Of a DNA stretch of 64,000 bases, positions 55,101-64,000 are shown in pieces. The notes below the pieces were generated by a model. It was not told the DNA's origin. It ran no database searches and saw nothing but the letters and a program-made list of their open reading frames with translations. Both the position numbers and the translations under genes were made by a program. Each line of letters opens with the position of its first letter. Positions within the stretch are counted from its first letter, which is position 1. Where the stretch lies: assembly GCF_023856365.1 (NCBI RefSeq), contig NC_064537.1:5811829-5875828 (forward strand), written 5' to 3'. Origin of the DNA: Brienomyrus brachyistius (Eukaryota > Chordata > Actinopteri > Osteoglossiformes > Mormyridae).

Positions 55101-57268
55101 CCTTCAGAATGATAACATCAGAGTTGTCACGGTAACATTCTGTTCTAGAATTCTATTTGAAAAACAACTATAGGTGCCATATTTGGTCAGTGGTTCATTT
55201 TTTTTAATTCTTTGCATTTTTAATATGCTTTATTCAGCTCATATTCTACAGCATATATTGTATGAATTTCCATATTTATCTTAATTAGGTTACGCGCAGA
55301 TAATATTCTGTACTTGCAAACAATGCAGAAACCTACCAAACATTGCCGGGCCGTTCCTGTGCTCACAGAGCATAGTGAGCTTTACTTTACTCAGGAAGAG
55401 GACAGGCTCACATTTTCTGACCGTGGCCATGCCTTGTGAAAGGTGCTGAACTTAGTGATGAGACAGTTAATACCGAGATTCTGGAGATCGCCTCCTCAAA
55501 GTGAGGCCCAGCGACTTCAAGCTGGGAATCAGGGCTTGCTAAGTTTATGCAATATCACGTGACCGATGACTTCCGATTCATCCTGAGGTGTAAGAGGCTT
55601 CGAATCCTGTTGGCTCTTCAAAACTTTTATATGAGTGAGATGATTCTGATTAGCAATGGTAGTGGAGGCCAGTTTAACCAAGGAACCAGCCGTCAGGTGA
55701 TGGGTCACAGCAAGGAGGGGTATGAAGTTGGGTATCAGTGTTTGGGTACATTTAATGGAGGTGAGATAAAACATTTGGTAAGGTTTAGCAGCGTCTGTAA
55801 TGTCCCTGCATTGTAGACAGAGCTTTCTGGATAGATTCTGGACACACACACCCCTGTATTGGACAAATGAATTCAGAAAATGGATGGATTGCAGTGTTTT
55901 TCATATGTTTTCATGAGTGGAAGTGAACTTTTACAGAACTGAGTATTTGAGTAAAATCCTTTTTTGATTAATCTCATTGCCTGTATTTTTGCCCCTTATT
56001 TTGAGTTGTTTTAAATGCTGCACTGTTCAGTTGCAAATGGTAGGTCCCTCTGAATCCCATCTTCGCTTTTCTCCACCTCATGTTATTCACAGGTATCTGA
56101 CTCTTGAATCTGGCTGAAATGATCCCAGTCGATTTTCCAATCTCCGCCTTTTTTATTTGGCCGAATGCACAGCCTGGATCCAAACTGCCTTCCTTCCCAG
56201 TTGGACTAACAGTTGGCTCCACCTGACACTTTATACCATTTAAACCCCAGCTGATCACAGAGCTTATTGCAGGATGTGCGTTTATTCCTCTCCATGTGTT
56301 GTGGGGCTGCCTTGCCTAACCCCTATAGTAAGGAGAAGGTCATAAACTTGTGGTCTTATGTTTTATTAATTCTGAAATGGGTAAGAAATGAGCAGCAGGA
56401 CGATATAGAGCTAAAAGCATGGAAGCAGCCTGCCTCACAGTGTAGCCTTCTGCCAGCAGAACCAGGATTAAACCAGAATTTAACAATGCAGATTTTAAAA
56501 AAGTATATAGAGTGGTCTCTTAATGTTTTACAGAGCTGTGTATTGTTTATATGTATTTATTTTATGTTATAGCTGCATGTTTGAACCTGAGACCAGTTTT
56601 GAAATGGAGTCTGTTTCAGAATACTACATTCACACCCCCAAAACCTTCATATCCCAAATACTGCATCATGAAAGGTGAAAATTGGTAGGTTTATGCTGGT
56701 GAAATAATGAAGATAGATGCTGCTGCTTTTAAATCATTCACAAGTTTGTTTATTGAAATGGTTTATTGAATGGCATCTAACAATTTGAAACACATATAGA
56801 GGTATAATAGACATTCGCCTCAGAATTATATTTCTGTTATGTAATTTTATCTTTAAAGTGACCTTATTAAATTTGTTCCCCGAAGTAATAATTTCATCCC
56901 ACACCCTGAGGGCTTTTGCACGCTGGTTATATGTGCTGTTAGTATGTTAACAGCATTTTCTACCCAGGGAGTCTGATCGAAAACCAAAATCAAGCTGCTG
57001 CTGTGAGCTCCTGCTGAGCACCCTGCTTGGAGGCATGTAGACTCGACGGACGCTACGGAGTGTTCCAGTGACCGCCCACTAATACATATCTGCATCATAT
57101 ATGTGGGAATGATGAGATTCCTCCCATTGTTCAGCTTAATCTTAATCATTAACAATTGTTTGTTTATAAGTAAATGAATTTTCTCTCTGTGTTCTTCCTA
57201 TCACGTTCCCTTGGGGTGTATCGTATTACATTTTTAAATGTTTTAATGACATATAGTTTTAGGAACAT
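55101..57268. other. V-free region, no gene recognised
   Basis: Worn SINE tail at about 55822-55890 (ends AGAAAATGGATGG). No other supported feature. Confidence 0.4.
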
Positions 57269-57279
57269 CACTGTAGTAT

Positions 57280-57949
57280 TCAATTCAATTTATTTTATAT
57301 AGCGCCTTTTAATAAAGAAAGCCAGAAGACAATGGAGGAGAGGAACCAAAAGCTCCCAAGTAAGGAGAAAAAAAACCTCTGGGGGTCCAAGGTCAACTGT
57401 CTGCCCACCCCCCCTGGGAAAACTAACATTACCGAAAACAGAAAAGAGTGGACATGCTTGTGAAAAGAGAGATTTATGCTGGGATTAAGAATGAAGACAA
57501 AGTCCATCAATGAGTCCGTTATGCATGTTGGCCTGTGAAGGGTGGCCAAGGTCCATTCTCCACGTTGGGCTGTGCCGGGTGGCACTGAAGGCTGCACCCA
57601 CGGTGATATATTTGGTATGACCCATTCGTGATGTCACCCCTCCATGGGACTGACCCAGGACTCCAGCTCAGATGCTGCCCACTTCGGGCTCCACCCAGAC
57701 ATGTGGGAAGGCAGAGAGTATGGATGGTCAGAACATGTGTTGACACATAAACGGACAAGCATAGTAGATAAAAATGACATGTACAGCAGCACCAGCAGCC
57801 ATAGTTATGGTGCGGTAGGTCGTGAGCAAGATAAACTGAAGTAATGGGTCTTAAAGGCCGAGAATGAATCGGCATCCCGAACGTAGGCTGGTAAACCATT
57901 CCACAAGTATCACTCCTAGTGTGTAAATCTTCCGGAACATCAGCACCTG
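57280..57949 (-). mobile_element. LINE 3' fragment with 11-bp TSD
   Basis: Starts CAATTCAATTTATTTTATAT + AGCGCC, the reverse of a common fish LINE 3' end. It is bracketed by CACTGTAGTAT at 57269-57279 and 57950-57960. No coding motif in the 670 bp. Confidence 0.78.
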
Positions 57950-58010
57950 CACTGTAGTATCACTCCTCCTGTCCTTTAATACTACAAAGGTCATTTCATA
58001 CTCCACCCCT

Positions 58011-58018
58011 GTGCAAAT
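58011..58018 (+). promoter_or_regulatory. V14 octamer-like element
   Basis: GTGCAAAT (7/8 octamer) 125 bp before the leader ATG. A TTTAAA box lies at 58047-58052. Confidence 0.55.
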
Positions 58019-58142
58019 GAGTCCCTGTTTCCTTCCTCCCTCCTCATTTAAACAGCACATTGTTGACTCTCTTTAAACCCTCAGTAGTTCCTAAAGAACA
58101 TGGTGAAGAGCAGCTCACAGCAGATCATCTTCAGCACCGACC

Positions 58143-58998
58143 ATGATCTCTGTGTCTCTGCTGCTGCTGGCAGCTGCATCCTGTGAGTCTCTGTGTTTCT
58201 TCAAAAAGAACAAAAATCAGCAGAACGACAGAAAATATATGTAGGTAGTTTGATAATTTATTTAATTAGTTATTTTCTTTTTATAACATTCAAAAATGCA
58301 CACAAAGCTGGGGATCCAAACAGTGACAGTAAAAGTATTTGTGTTGAAATGTTGAATCTTAATATAGTAATGGTATCTTATTCCTAAGTTGTTTGTGTTG
58401 TGGGGTTTACATTCACATTTATATGGAACAATTATGTCTGAAACTTAATTTCTTATACTTTATTAAACAGAAACACGTGCCTGACATTAGTCTGTGTACC
58501 ACTCTGCTGTGCAGCCGCACTGTCCCCCCTCCCATCTCCCACACATGGTCCATCGCGGTTCCATAGGGGGGGGGGCTGTTGTCCGCAGGCTCTGTATGTA
58601 ATACTGAGTAATCCTTTGGGAGGATTGGGGTGAATCCCACGGCAGACCTCCCTTGTCACGAATGACACATGTGATTATTTTGAATTGCATTTTGTTCTAT
58701 TGACTACCTATATTTTGCATTATAGTACTATATTTAAATGCAGTTTCCCTCAACAGAAGCAGTTTCTTTTCCTACAGGTGCCCAGTGTCATACTGAGCTC
58801 ATTATCCAGCTGCTATGATTGTTAAACCAGGAGAGTCTCTGACCATCTCCTGTAAAGTCTCTGCTTATTCACTCACTGACAGCAGCTACTGTAGCAGCTT
58901 CATTCGATAGCTGACAGGAGAAGCACTGGGGTGGTTTGCTGGGGTCTGTGGTGATGGGGACACTTATTACAGGGCCTCACTAAGGAATAAATCCCTCA
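58143..58998 (+). pseudogene. IGHV pseudogene V14, chimeric and truncated
   Basis: Leader exon 58143-58182 (M-I-S-V-S-L-L-L-L-A-A-A-S, donor GTGAGT) is of a type found in no other gene here. The intron then contains sequence homologous to the V1 3' flank (58240-58400 against 8773-8925 plus 10254 onward). The V exon starts after TCCTACAG at 58777 and is B2-like (G-A-Q-C-H-T-E-L), with a small deletion shifting the frame in FR1, a TAG in FR2 (F-I-R-stop) and loss of the FR2 Trp. It ends near 58998 in FR3 without second Cys or RSS. It looks assembled from pieces of several V units. Confidence 0.85.
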
Positions 58999-59304
58999 GT
59001 CCTGCGATTAATTCATGCACTATAGATAAAACTGAGAAGTATACAGTATGTCCTAATAAATGTCTGCTCATTTTAACATAATAAATGTAAATATAAAAAC
59101 TATTAGTTTATTAGCAATACTTTGAAATATGTTAATTAGGAATGTCTTCGGGAACAAGATAAATATGTAGTGAAATGTCCCAAAGTATGAATTATTTCAC
59201 CCATTTCGTACATGAACAACAGACTGCCAGGATAAAAAGCTTTATGATAAGAAAAAGAAATTTCAAAGACATTTAATATAATTCCTGTGTTCTCACTGTT
59301 CTGT
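58999..59304. other. flank shared with 10540-10735
   Basis: No gene. Collinear with the sequence left of the repeated open frame at 10736, without the SINE of 10401-10526. Confidence 0.6.
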
Positions 59305-59454
59305 AGCAGGGGTGATTATATGGATCAAGGCTGTAACTGTCAGACTAAGGAAATATGGGATCCAATTCGTATGAAATGTGAAAATAGGCTGAAGGGTGTA
59401 GATTCGCCTGTGGTCTGTAGGAACAGAAGGATTATCAAACTACAATCAATCACT
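59305..59454 (+). other. conserved locus repeat, copy 2
   Basis: Second copy of the repeat described at 10736, preceded by CTGTAGCAG. Same short open frame with a few substitutions. Confidence 0.35.
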
Positions 59455-59484
59455 GCAGTTCCAGCAAGAACCACAAGATGTCCT
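59455..59484 (+). promoter_or_regulatory. CTCF-like motif
   Basis: TGCAGTTCC followed by CCACAAGATGTCCT (59471-59484) and a GGCAGCAGAGGGACAC tail. Confidence 0.35.
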
Positions 59485-59681
59485 CAGTGTGACAGTAAAT
59501 GCAGGCAGCAGAGGGACACAAATATCAGACTGAGACCCATTTTAGATAGACTGTAGCAGATGTATTGCTTTATAAACTGCTGTTGTGAATCATGCCAAAA
59601 TGTTGTAATATGGTTCTTATAGTTATAATTCCCTACAAAACCCCTTCAAACAACAAACCTTCAATCAAAACAATAAATTTC

Positions 59682-59802
59682 ATCCATTTTCTAAAACCGC
59701 TTAATCCCAACTCGGGTCTTGGGGGGAACTGGAGCCTATCCTGGGAACAATGGGCGGCGGGCGCTAACACACCACAGGGCACACACACTCACATAGTCGC
59801 AT

Positions 59803-59839
<37 letters not shown>

Positions 59840-60050
59840 TACAGGGCCGTCTTAGAGTCGCCAATCAACCTATCCTGTAAAATTTTGGACTGTGGGCGGA
59901 AACCGGAGCTCCCGGCGGAAACCAATGTGAACACAGGGACACATGCAGACTCCACACAGGAAGGTCCTACATGCCTGACCCAAGGATCGAACCCAGGACC
60001 TTCTTGCTGCCAGGCAGCAGCGGCAACCACTGTGCCAACATGCCACCCCT
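59682..60050 (-). mobile_element. SINE, second family, with (CA)n
   Basis: Paralogue of 18056-18398. A (CA)n tract at about 59806-59838 expands its middle. The surrounding block 59510-60120 matches 17880-18480. Confidence 0.78.
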
Positions 60051-60127
60051 GCACAGAGATAATGTTTGTATAATAAGTCTTAACATCATAATTGAATCTC
60101 TTTATCATGTGACCATTGTCCCCCCCC

Positions 60128-60988
60128 ACTGTGAGTCAGAAACTCCACATACTTTGCCGAGGTCATCTTCACACCTTCAGGGACCCTAAAAGGGGCCAAC
60201 CAGCTCTCTTCCCATGATTCCAGCCCAAAACATGACTCCACCACCTCCTTGCTGACGTCGCAGCCTTGTTGGAACATGGTGGCCGTCCACCAACCATCCA
60301 CTACTCCATCCATCCGGACCATCCAGGGTCGCACGGCACTCATCAGTGAACAGGACTGTTTGAAAATTAGTCTTCATGTATTTCTCTGCCCACTGCAGCC
60401 GTTTCTGCTTGTGAGCACTGGTTAGTGGTGGCCGAATAGAAGGTTTAGGCACAGTTGCAAGACTCTGGAGGACTCTACACCTTGATGTCCATGGGACTCC
60501 AGAGGCACCAGCAGCTTCAAATATCTGTTTGCTGCTACATAATGGCATTTTAGCAGCTGCTCTCTTGATCCGATGCATGGATCTGGCAGTAATCTTTATC
60601 TGCACGAACCCGTCTGTGCTCTGAATCAGACACAAATCTCTTGATAGTGTGATGATCACACTTAAGTTTTTGTGAAATGTCTAATGTTTTCATACCTCGT
60701 CTAAGGCATTGACATATTTCACGCTTTTCAGCAGCAGAGAGATCCTTTTTCTTCCCCATATTGGTTGCTAACTGTGGTCTGCTTAATAATGTGGAACATC
60801 CTTCTTAAGTAGTTTATCCTTTAATTGGGCACACCTGGTAAAGTAATTGTCACAGGTGTCTAAAATTTCTTCCAGTGATCCAAAGAGCCCGGAAACACAA
60901 TGCCATCCATGAGTTTAATTGAAAACCAAAAAATCTAATTTTAGTGACACTTAAATAGAATTTTCATAATAATTTGGAACAGGGTGTA
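60128..60988 (-). mobile_element. Tc1/mariner-like transposon, 3' truncated
   Basis: The right end (minus-strand start) reads TACACCCTGTTCCAAATTAT. The transposase begins M-G-K-K-K-D-L-S-A-A-E-K at 60759 with a helix-turn-helix, and continues in another frame with V-L-F-T-D-E-C (catalytic Asp region) and V-M-F-W-A-G-I. It stops at about 60128 against the duplicated V flank. Frame changes make it inactive. Confidence 0.85.
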
Positions 60989-61208
60989 CATTTATCTAAC
61001 TGTAAACTCATGGTCTCATGCAGTTCTGTTTCCCTTCTCCAAATTTAAAAGCAGAATTTTTTACATTTATCCTTTACTTGATAAATTCCTCCCAGTGTAT
61101 GATCATCAGAGCAGCACATGAAGGGAAGTATGACCATCTGTGGTTAATAAGCTAAGAGGCTCCTTCAACCCCCCAGGGAGGTAAACAAATTCACCCACCT
61201 GCCCGTCA

Positions 61209-61215
61209 TATAAAT
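61209..61215 (+). promoter_or_regulatory. V15 TATA box
   Basis: TATAAAT in the B2-conserved context. No octamer of 7/8 or better was seen upstream. Confidence 0.6.
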
Positions 61216-61273
61216 GAGGTTCCTCTAAACACACAGACTTCACCATCAAATCAGCCAAAGACTTTGTGTTACA

Positions 61274-61776
61274 ATGGAAGCTCTGAGAGTCCTGATACTT
61301 TTAATGCCTTTATTTCCATGTAAGATAACGACCTTCTGGATGATTTTTATAGTTTTCATCATACTTTTGTACTTACTTTGTTCCTATATACAATTATATA
61401 CTGTATTCACAGCATGTTACTGCATTTAAAATGACTTCTGATTAAACATGTTAATTCTTTACAGGTGCACGGTGTAATATTGAATTCTCTCAGCCAGTTT
61501 CTATGACTGTTAAACCAGGAGAGTCTCTGACCATCTCCTGTAAGGTCTCTGGATACTCAGTGACTGATAACAGCTATGCCACAGGCTGGATTCGACAGCC
61601 TGCAGGGAAAACTTTGGAGTGGATCACATATATTTGGGGAGATGGGAGCACTTATTACAAAGAGTCTCTTAAGAGCAGATTCAGCATCTCGAAAGATGCC
61701 TCCAGCAGCACAGTGTCCTTACAAGGGAACAACCTGCAGACTGAAGACACAGCTGTGTACTACTGTGCACGACGCC
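61274..61776 (+). CDS. IGHV segment V15 (group B2)
   Basis: Leader exon 61274-61319 ([15 protein letters not shown]), donor GTAAGA, acceptor TTTACAG at 61464, V exon 61465-61776. FR1 [13 protein letters not shown]1 [11 protein letters not shown]2 [16 protein letters not shown]2 I-W-G-D-G-S-T, FR3 [18 protein letters not shown]. Intact. Almost all differences from V12 are in CDR2, FR3 and the RSS. Confidence 0.93.
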
Positions 61777-61815
61777 CACAGTGAGAGAATGTAATGGGAG
61801 AGTGATACAAAAACT
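61777..61815 (+). other. V15 RSS (23-bp spacer)
   Basis: CACAGTG at 61777-61783, 23-bp spacer, ACAAAAACT at 61807-61815. Confidence 0.92.
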
Positions 61816-62019
61816 GATGTATGTGAGATGAGATGCAATAATACTGAAAAAGCTTAACTAAAATTATGCCATTTTAATCTCAAATTTAATTATTTTACAT
61901 GTTTATACTGAATTACTTTATGTCATCTGTCACTTTGTGGTTGAATTTCTCTTCTTCCTAAACACTTCCACTTTGCAATAATACCACATACAGCTGACTG
62001 TGGAATATCTAGCAGGGAA

Positions 62020-62262
62020 GAAATTCACAGCCTGACTCATTACAAAGGTGGCATCCTGTGTCAGTATCACGCCTGAATTCACTGAGCTCTTCAGAACATC
62101 CCATTCCTTCCCAGAAGTTTGTAAACCTGACTGTATGACTCGGTGCTTGATGTTATACAGCTGTGGCAATGAGCCTGAAGAAAAGACCTGAATTCAGTGA
62201 TTAAAACGTCTGTCTCAATACGTCCATAAAGTGTGTGTCAAATCCTCCATAGCGGCAGATAC
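62020..62262. repeat. locus repeat shared with 6015-6262
   Basis: Second copy of the 245-bp repeat, here in the natural position 3' of a B2 gene. Confidence 0.65.
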
Positions 62263-62309
62263 TGTTAATCAGTAATCTGCCCTATAATAATGAAAATGAT
62301 GCTGATGTA

Positions 62310-62436
62310 AGGCTCTGGTCCCCCCGCTATACTGAATTGGACAAGAGGCTACAGGAAGTGGATGGATGGATGGATGGATGGATGGATGGATGGATGGATG
62401 GATGGATGGATGAATGGATGGATGGATAGATGGATG
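62310..62436 (+). mobile_element. SINE 3' end with (GGAT)n
   Basis: GGCTCTGGTCCCCCCGCTAT ... GGCTACAGGAAGTGG followed by about 18 GGAT units. Confidence 0.75.
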
Positions 62437-62811
62437 TCGATGTATAATATAATTTATTTATAAGAAGACTTACATTTAACAATGATTTTGATGACTGAGG
62501 ATTCAAACATTTTGAGGCTCCCTGACATTTCACGTTTCATTTCTTTTTAAAGTAATGAGTTTACAGGGTGTGTGAGTCTGAACACTTCTGATGAAGCTAC
62601 ACCCAAGCGGCCAGGACAGGACAACTTAATAACTATGTTTATACTTTTACTAAATCTTTGATAAAATCATGACTTTTTTAATCCAGAAGTAATGTGTATA
62701 GAGCCGCTCAGTTTAATAAAATTTCAGGATAAAAAGCATTAAGATGAAAAGACAAAGAGATTAATTTCAAAAAGTGTTTAATATAATTCCTGTGGTCTGT
62801 AGCAGGCGTGA
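62437..62811. other. no gene recognised
   Basis: AT-rich spacer. From about 62720 it joins the B1 duplicated block. Confidence 0.45.
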
Positions 62812-62975
62812 TTATACTGTATGGATCAGGGCTGTCACTGTCAGTCTAAGGAATTATGGGATCCAATTCGTATGAAATGTGAAAATAGGCTGAAGGGTGT
62901 AGAATCGCCAGTGGTCTGTAGAAACAGAAGGATTATCAAACTACAAACAATCACTGCAGTTCCAGCAGGAGGCGC
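62812..62975 (+). other. conserved locus repeat, copy 3, with CTCF-like end
   Basis: Third copy of the 10736 repeat, ending in TGCAGTTCC and CCAGCAGGAGGCGC (62962-62975), as at 10885-10905. Confidence 0.4.
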
Positions 62976-63932
62976 CAGAGCTACTTATGGAGGGTCATAC
63001 AGACTTCTGTGTTCAGGGTGACTCAGAACAGCAGGCTGTAAAGCTTATGGCACTGCAGTGTGTTACTCTACTCAGGATTCAGTGAGAGACGTCTGACTAT
63101 AATCCTCTGTCTGTGACCTTCATCACACAGGTATCATTAGGGAATCCATTCTAATTCTGGCCCTTAGATTCAGAAGTTTATTTAAGTTTAACTTATCTAG
63201 CAAACACGTTTTTCCAATGCAGCTTACGAGTGAAGAAAGCTTGTGGTCAGAGAGCAGGTCAGCCAGCGTCCCTGGAACAGTCAGAGTTAAGGGTCATGCT
63301 CAAGGGCCCAACAGTGATATAAATACTCAGAGCAGCTGAACCCATGACCTTCCAGACATGGGCGCAGAGCCCTACCCTGCTGGGCTGTACACTCTGTGTT
63401 AATGTCATTATGGCTACAGGCATATTTTCTGAGTAAAAGCTACACTATCACACATCATTAGCTTAGACATTAATGTTATTGTTAAACAAGAACCAGGAGT
63501 CTCTCTTATTACAATGTTGATTCTCCAGCCTCATGAGTGTGTGTCCCATCCCTGACTGTCAGGTTCCTTTATTGGAATTGTAGGCAGTTGCCATGTTACT
63601 ATTAACTTATTACAAGTAATAACTATTAGTCAGAACTGAAGTGCCAGTTCTGAAAGGTCACTGAGATAATGGCAACTGGGGTTTATAAGTAGGCAAACTA
63701 AGTCAAACATACTGTACCTACTACACCTTCTGCAAAGTTAAAAAGAGCTATTTTATACATTATCATATACCAAAGGTAATCTGACATGATTAGACCATCA
63801 GCAGATCTATAAGCCATTAATGCTCATTCTTCAGCTTGTGTCCATCTCAAACAGCACAGTTATCCATATACAGCAGTACAGCCATCTGTCTCTCTGCTTC
63901 ACTTGATTTCACTCAACAATCCCCAGAGATTC
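62976..63932. repeat. B1 duplicated block, third copy
   Basis: Nearly identical to 10906-11862, including the SINE-like repeat at 63175-63390. No gene. Confidence 0.8.
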
Positions 63933-63961
63933 ATTTGCTTCTGCTGGACTTTGTATAAAAG
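63933..63961 (+). promoter_or_regulatory. promoter of the next B1 V gene
   Basis: ATTTGCTT (63933-63940) and TATAAAAG (63954-63961) followed by the V2-identical 5' UTR (CACAGACATCAGTCACAT) that runs off the window. By alignment to V2 the leader ATG lies about 20 bp beyond the edge. Confidence 0.8.
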
Positions 63962-64000
63962 CCAGAGTGACACCTTCAAACACACAGACATCAGTCACAT

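Overview
The window is vertebrate genomic DNA, almost certainly from a teleost fish, and covers part of an immunoglobulin heavy-chain variable (IGHV) locus. The evidence is repeated two-exon genes (short hydrophobic leader exon, 80-140 bp intron, V exon) whose V exons carry the heavy-chain frameworks W(V/I)RQ.P.GK.LEW and [10 protein letters not shown], each followed by a recombination signal (CACAGTG, 22-23 bp spacer, ACAAAAACC-like nonamer). The many SINEs with (CCAT/GGAT)n tails, the Tc1/mariner, hAT and LINE debris and the minisatellites are typical of teleosts. The species was not identified. No D, J or constant exon was found.

Layout. 1-6 kb is transposon-rich flank: hAT ends and transposase, a THAP-domain exon, and a broken minus-strand transposon-type gene surrounded by a repeated GTGACTCGYGTTAC motif. 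8.2-39.3 kb is the main V cluster, all on the + strand: V1 (8260), V2 (11953), V3 pseudogene (14369), V4 (16270), V5 (18625), V6 (22693), V7 pseudogene (24883), V8 (26824), V9 (28801), V10 (31714), V11 (34227), V12 (37301) and truncated V13 (38988). 39.3-58.1 kb is a V-free stretch with minisatellites, a foldback-like DNA transposon containing a second nested element, and a Glu/Lys-rich single-exon ORF with its own TATA and AATAAA signals. 58.1-64 kb resumes the V cluster: V14 pseudogene (58143), V15 (61274), and the promoter of a further V gene at the right edge. That makes 11 intact-looking V genes and 4 pseudogenes.

The V genes fall into five groups, interleaved along the locus. A1 has leader MASL.../MAFL... 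and a perfect ATGCAAAT octamer (V1, V4, V8). A2 has leader MKLLPALL... and no clear octamer (V3, V5, V10, V11, V13). B1 has leader M..RTTLFFLL or M..TTTLFFLL (V2, V9, next gene). B2 has leader [10 protein letters not shown] (V7, V12, V15). C is a singleton (V6). A genes have a 22-bp RSS spacer and nonamer ACAAATACT; B genes have 23 bp and ACAAAAACT/C/G. Paralogous blocks of 1-2.5 kb show that the array grew by segmental duplication and hybrid-gene formation. Several SINE/LINE insertions can be read as filled versus empty sites between paralogues.

Functionally, each intact segment would supply a germline V exon for RAG-mediated V(D)J joining to D/J/C segments presumably lying outside the window. 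CTCF-like motifs recur in the inter-V spacers, nearly all in one orientation, and may organise locus contraction. This is the regulatory hypothesis most worth testing.
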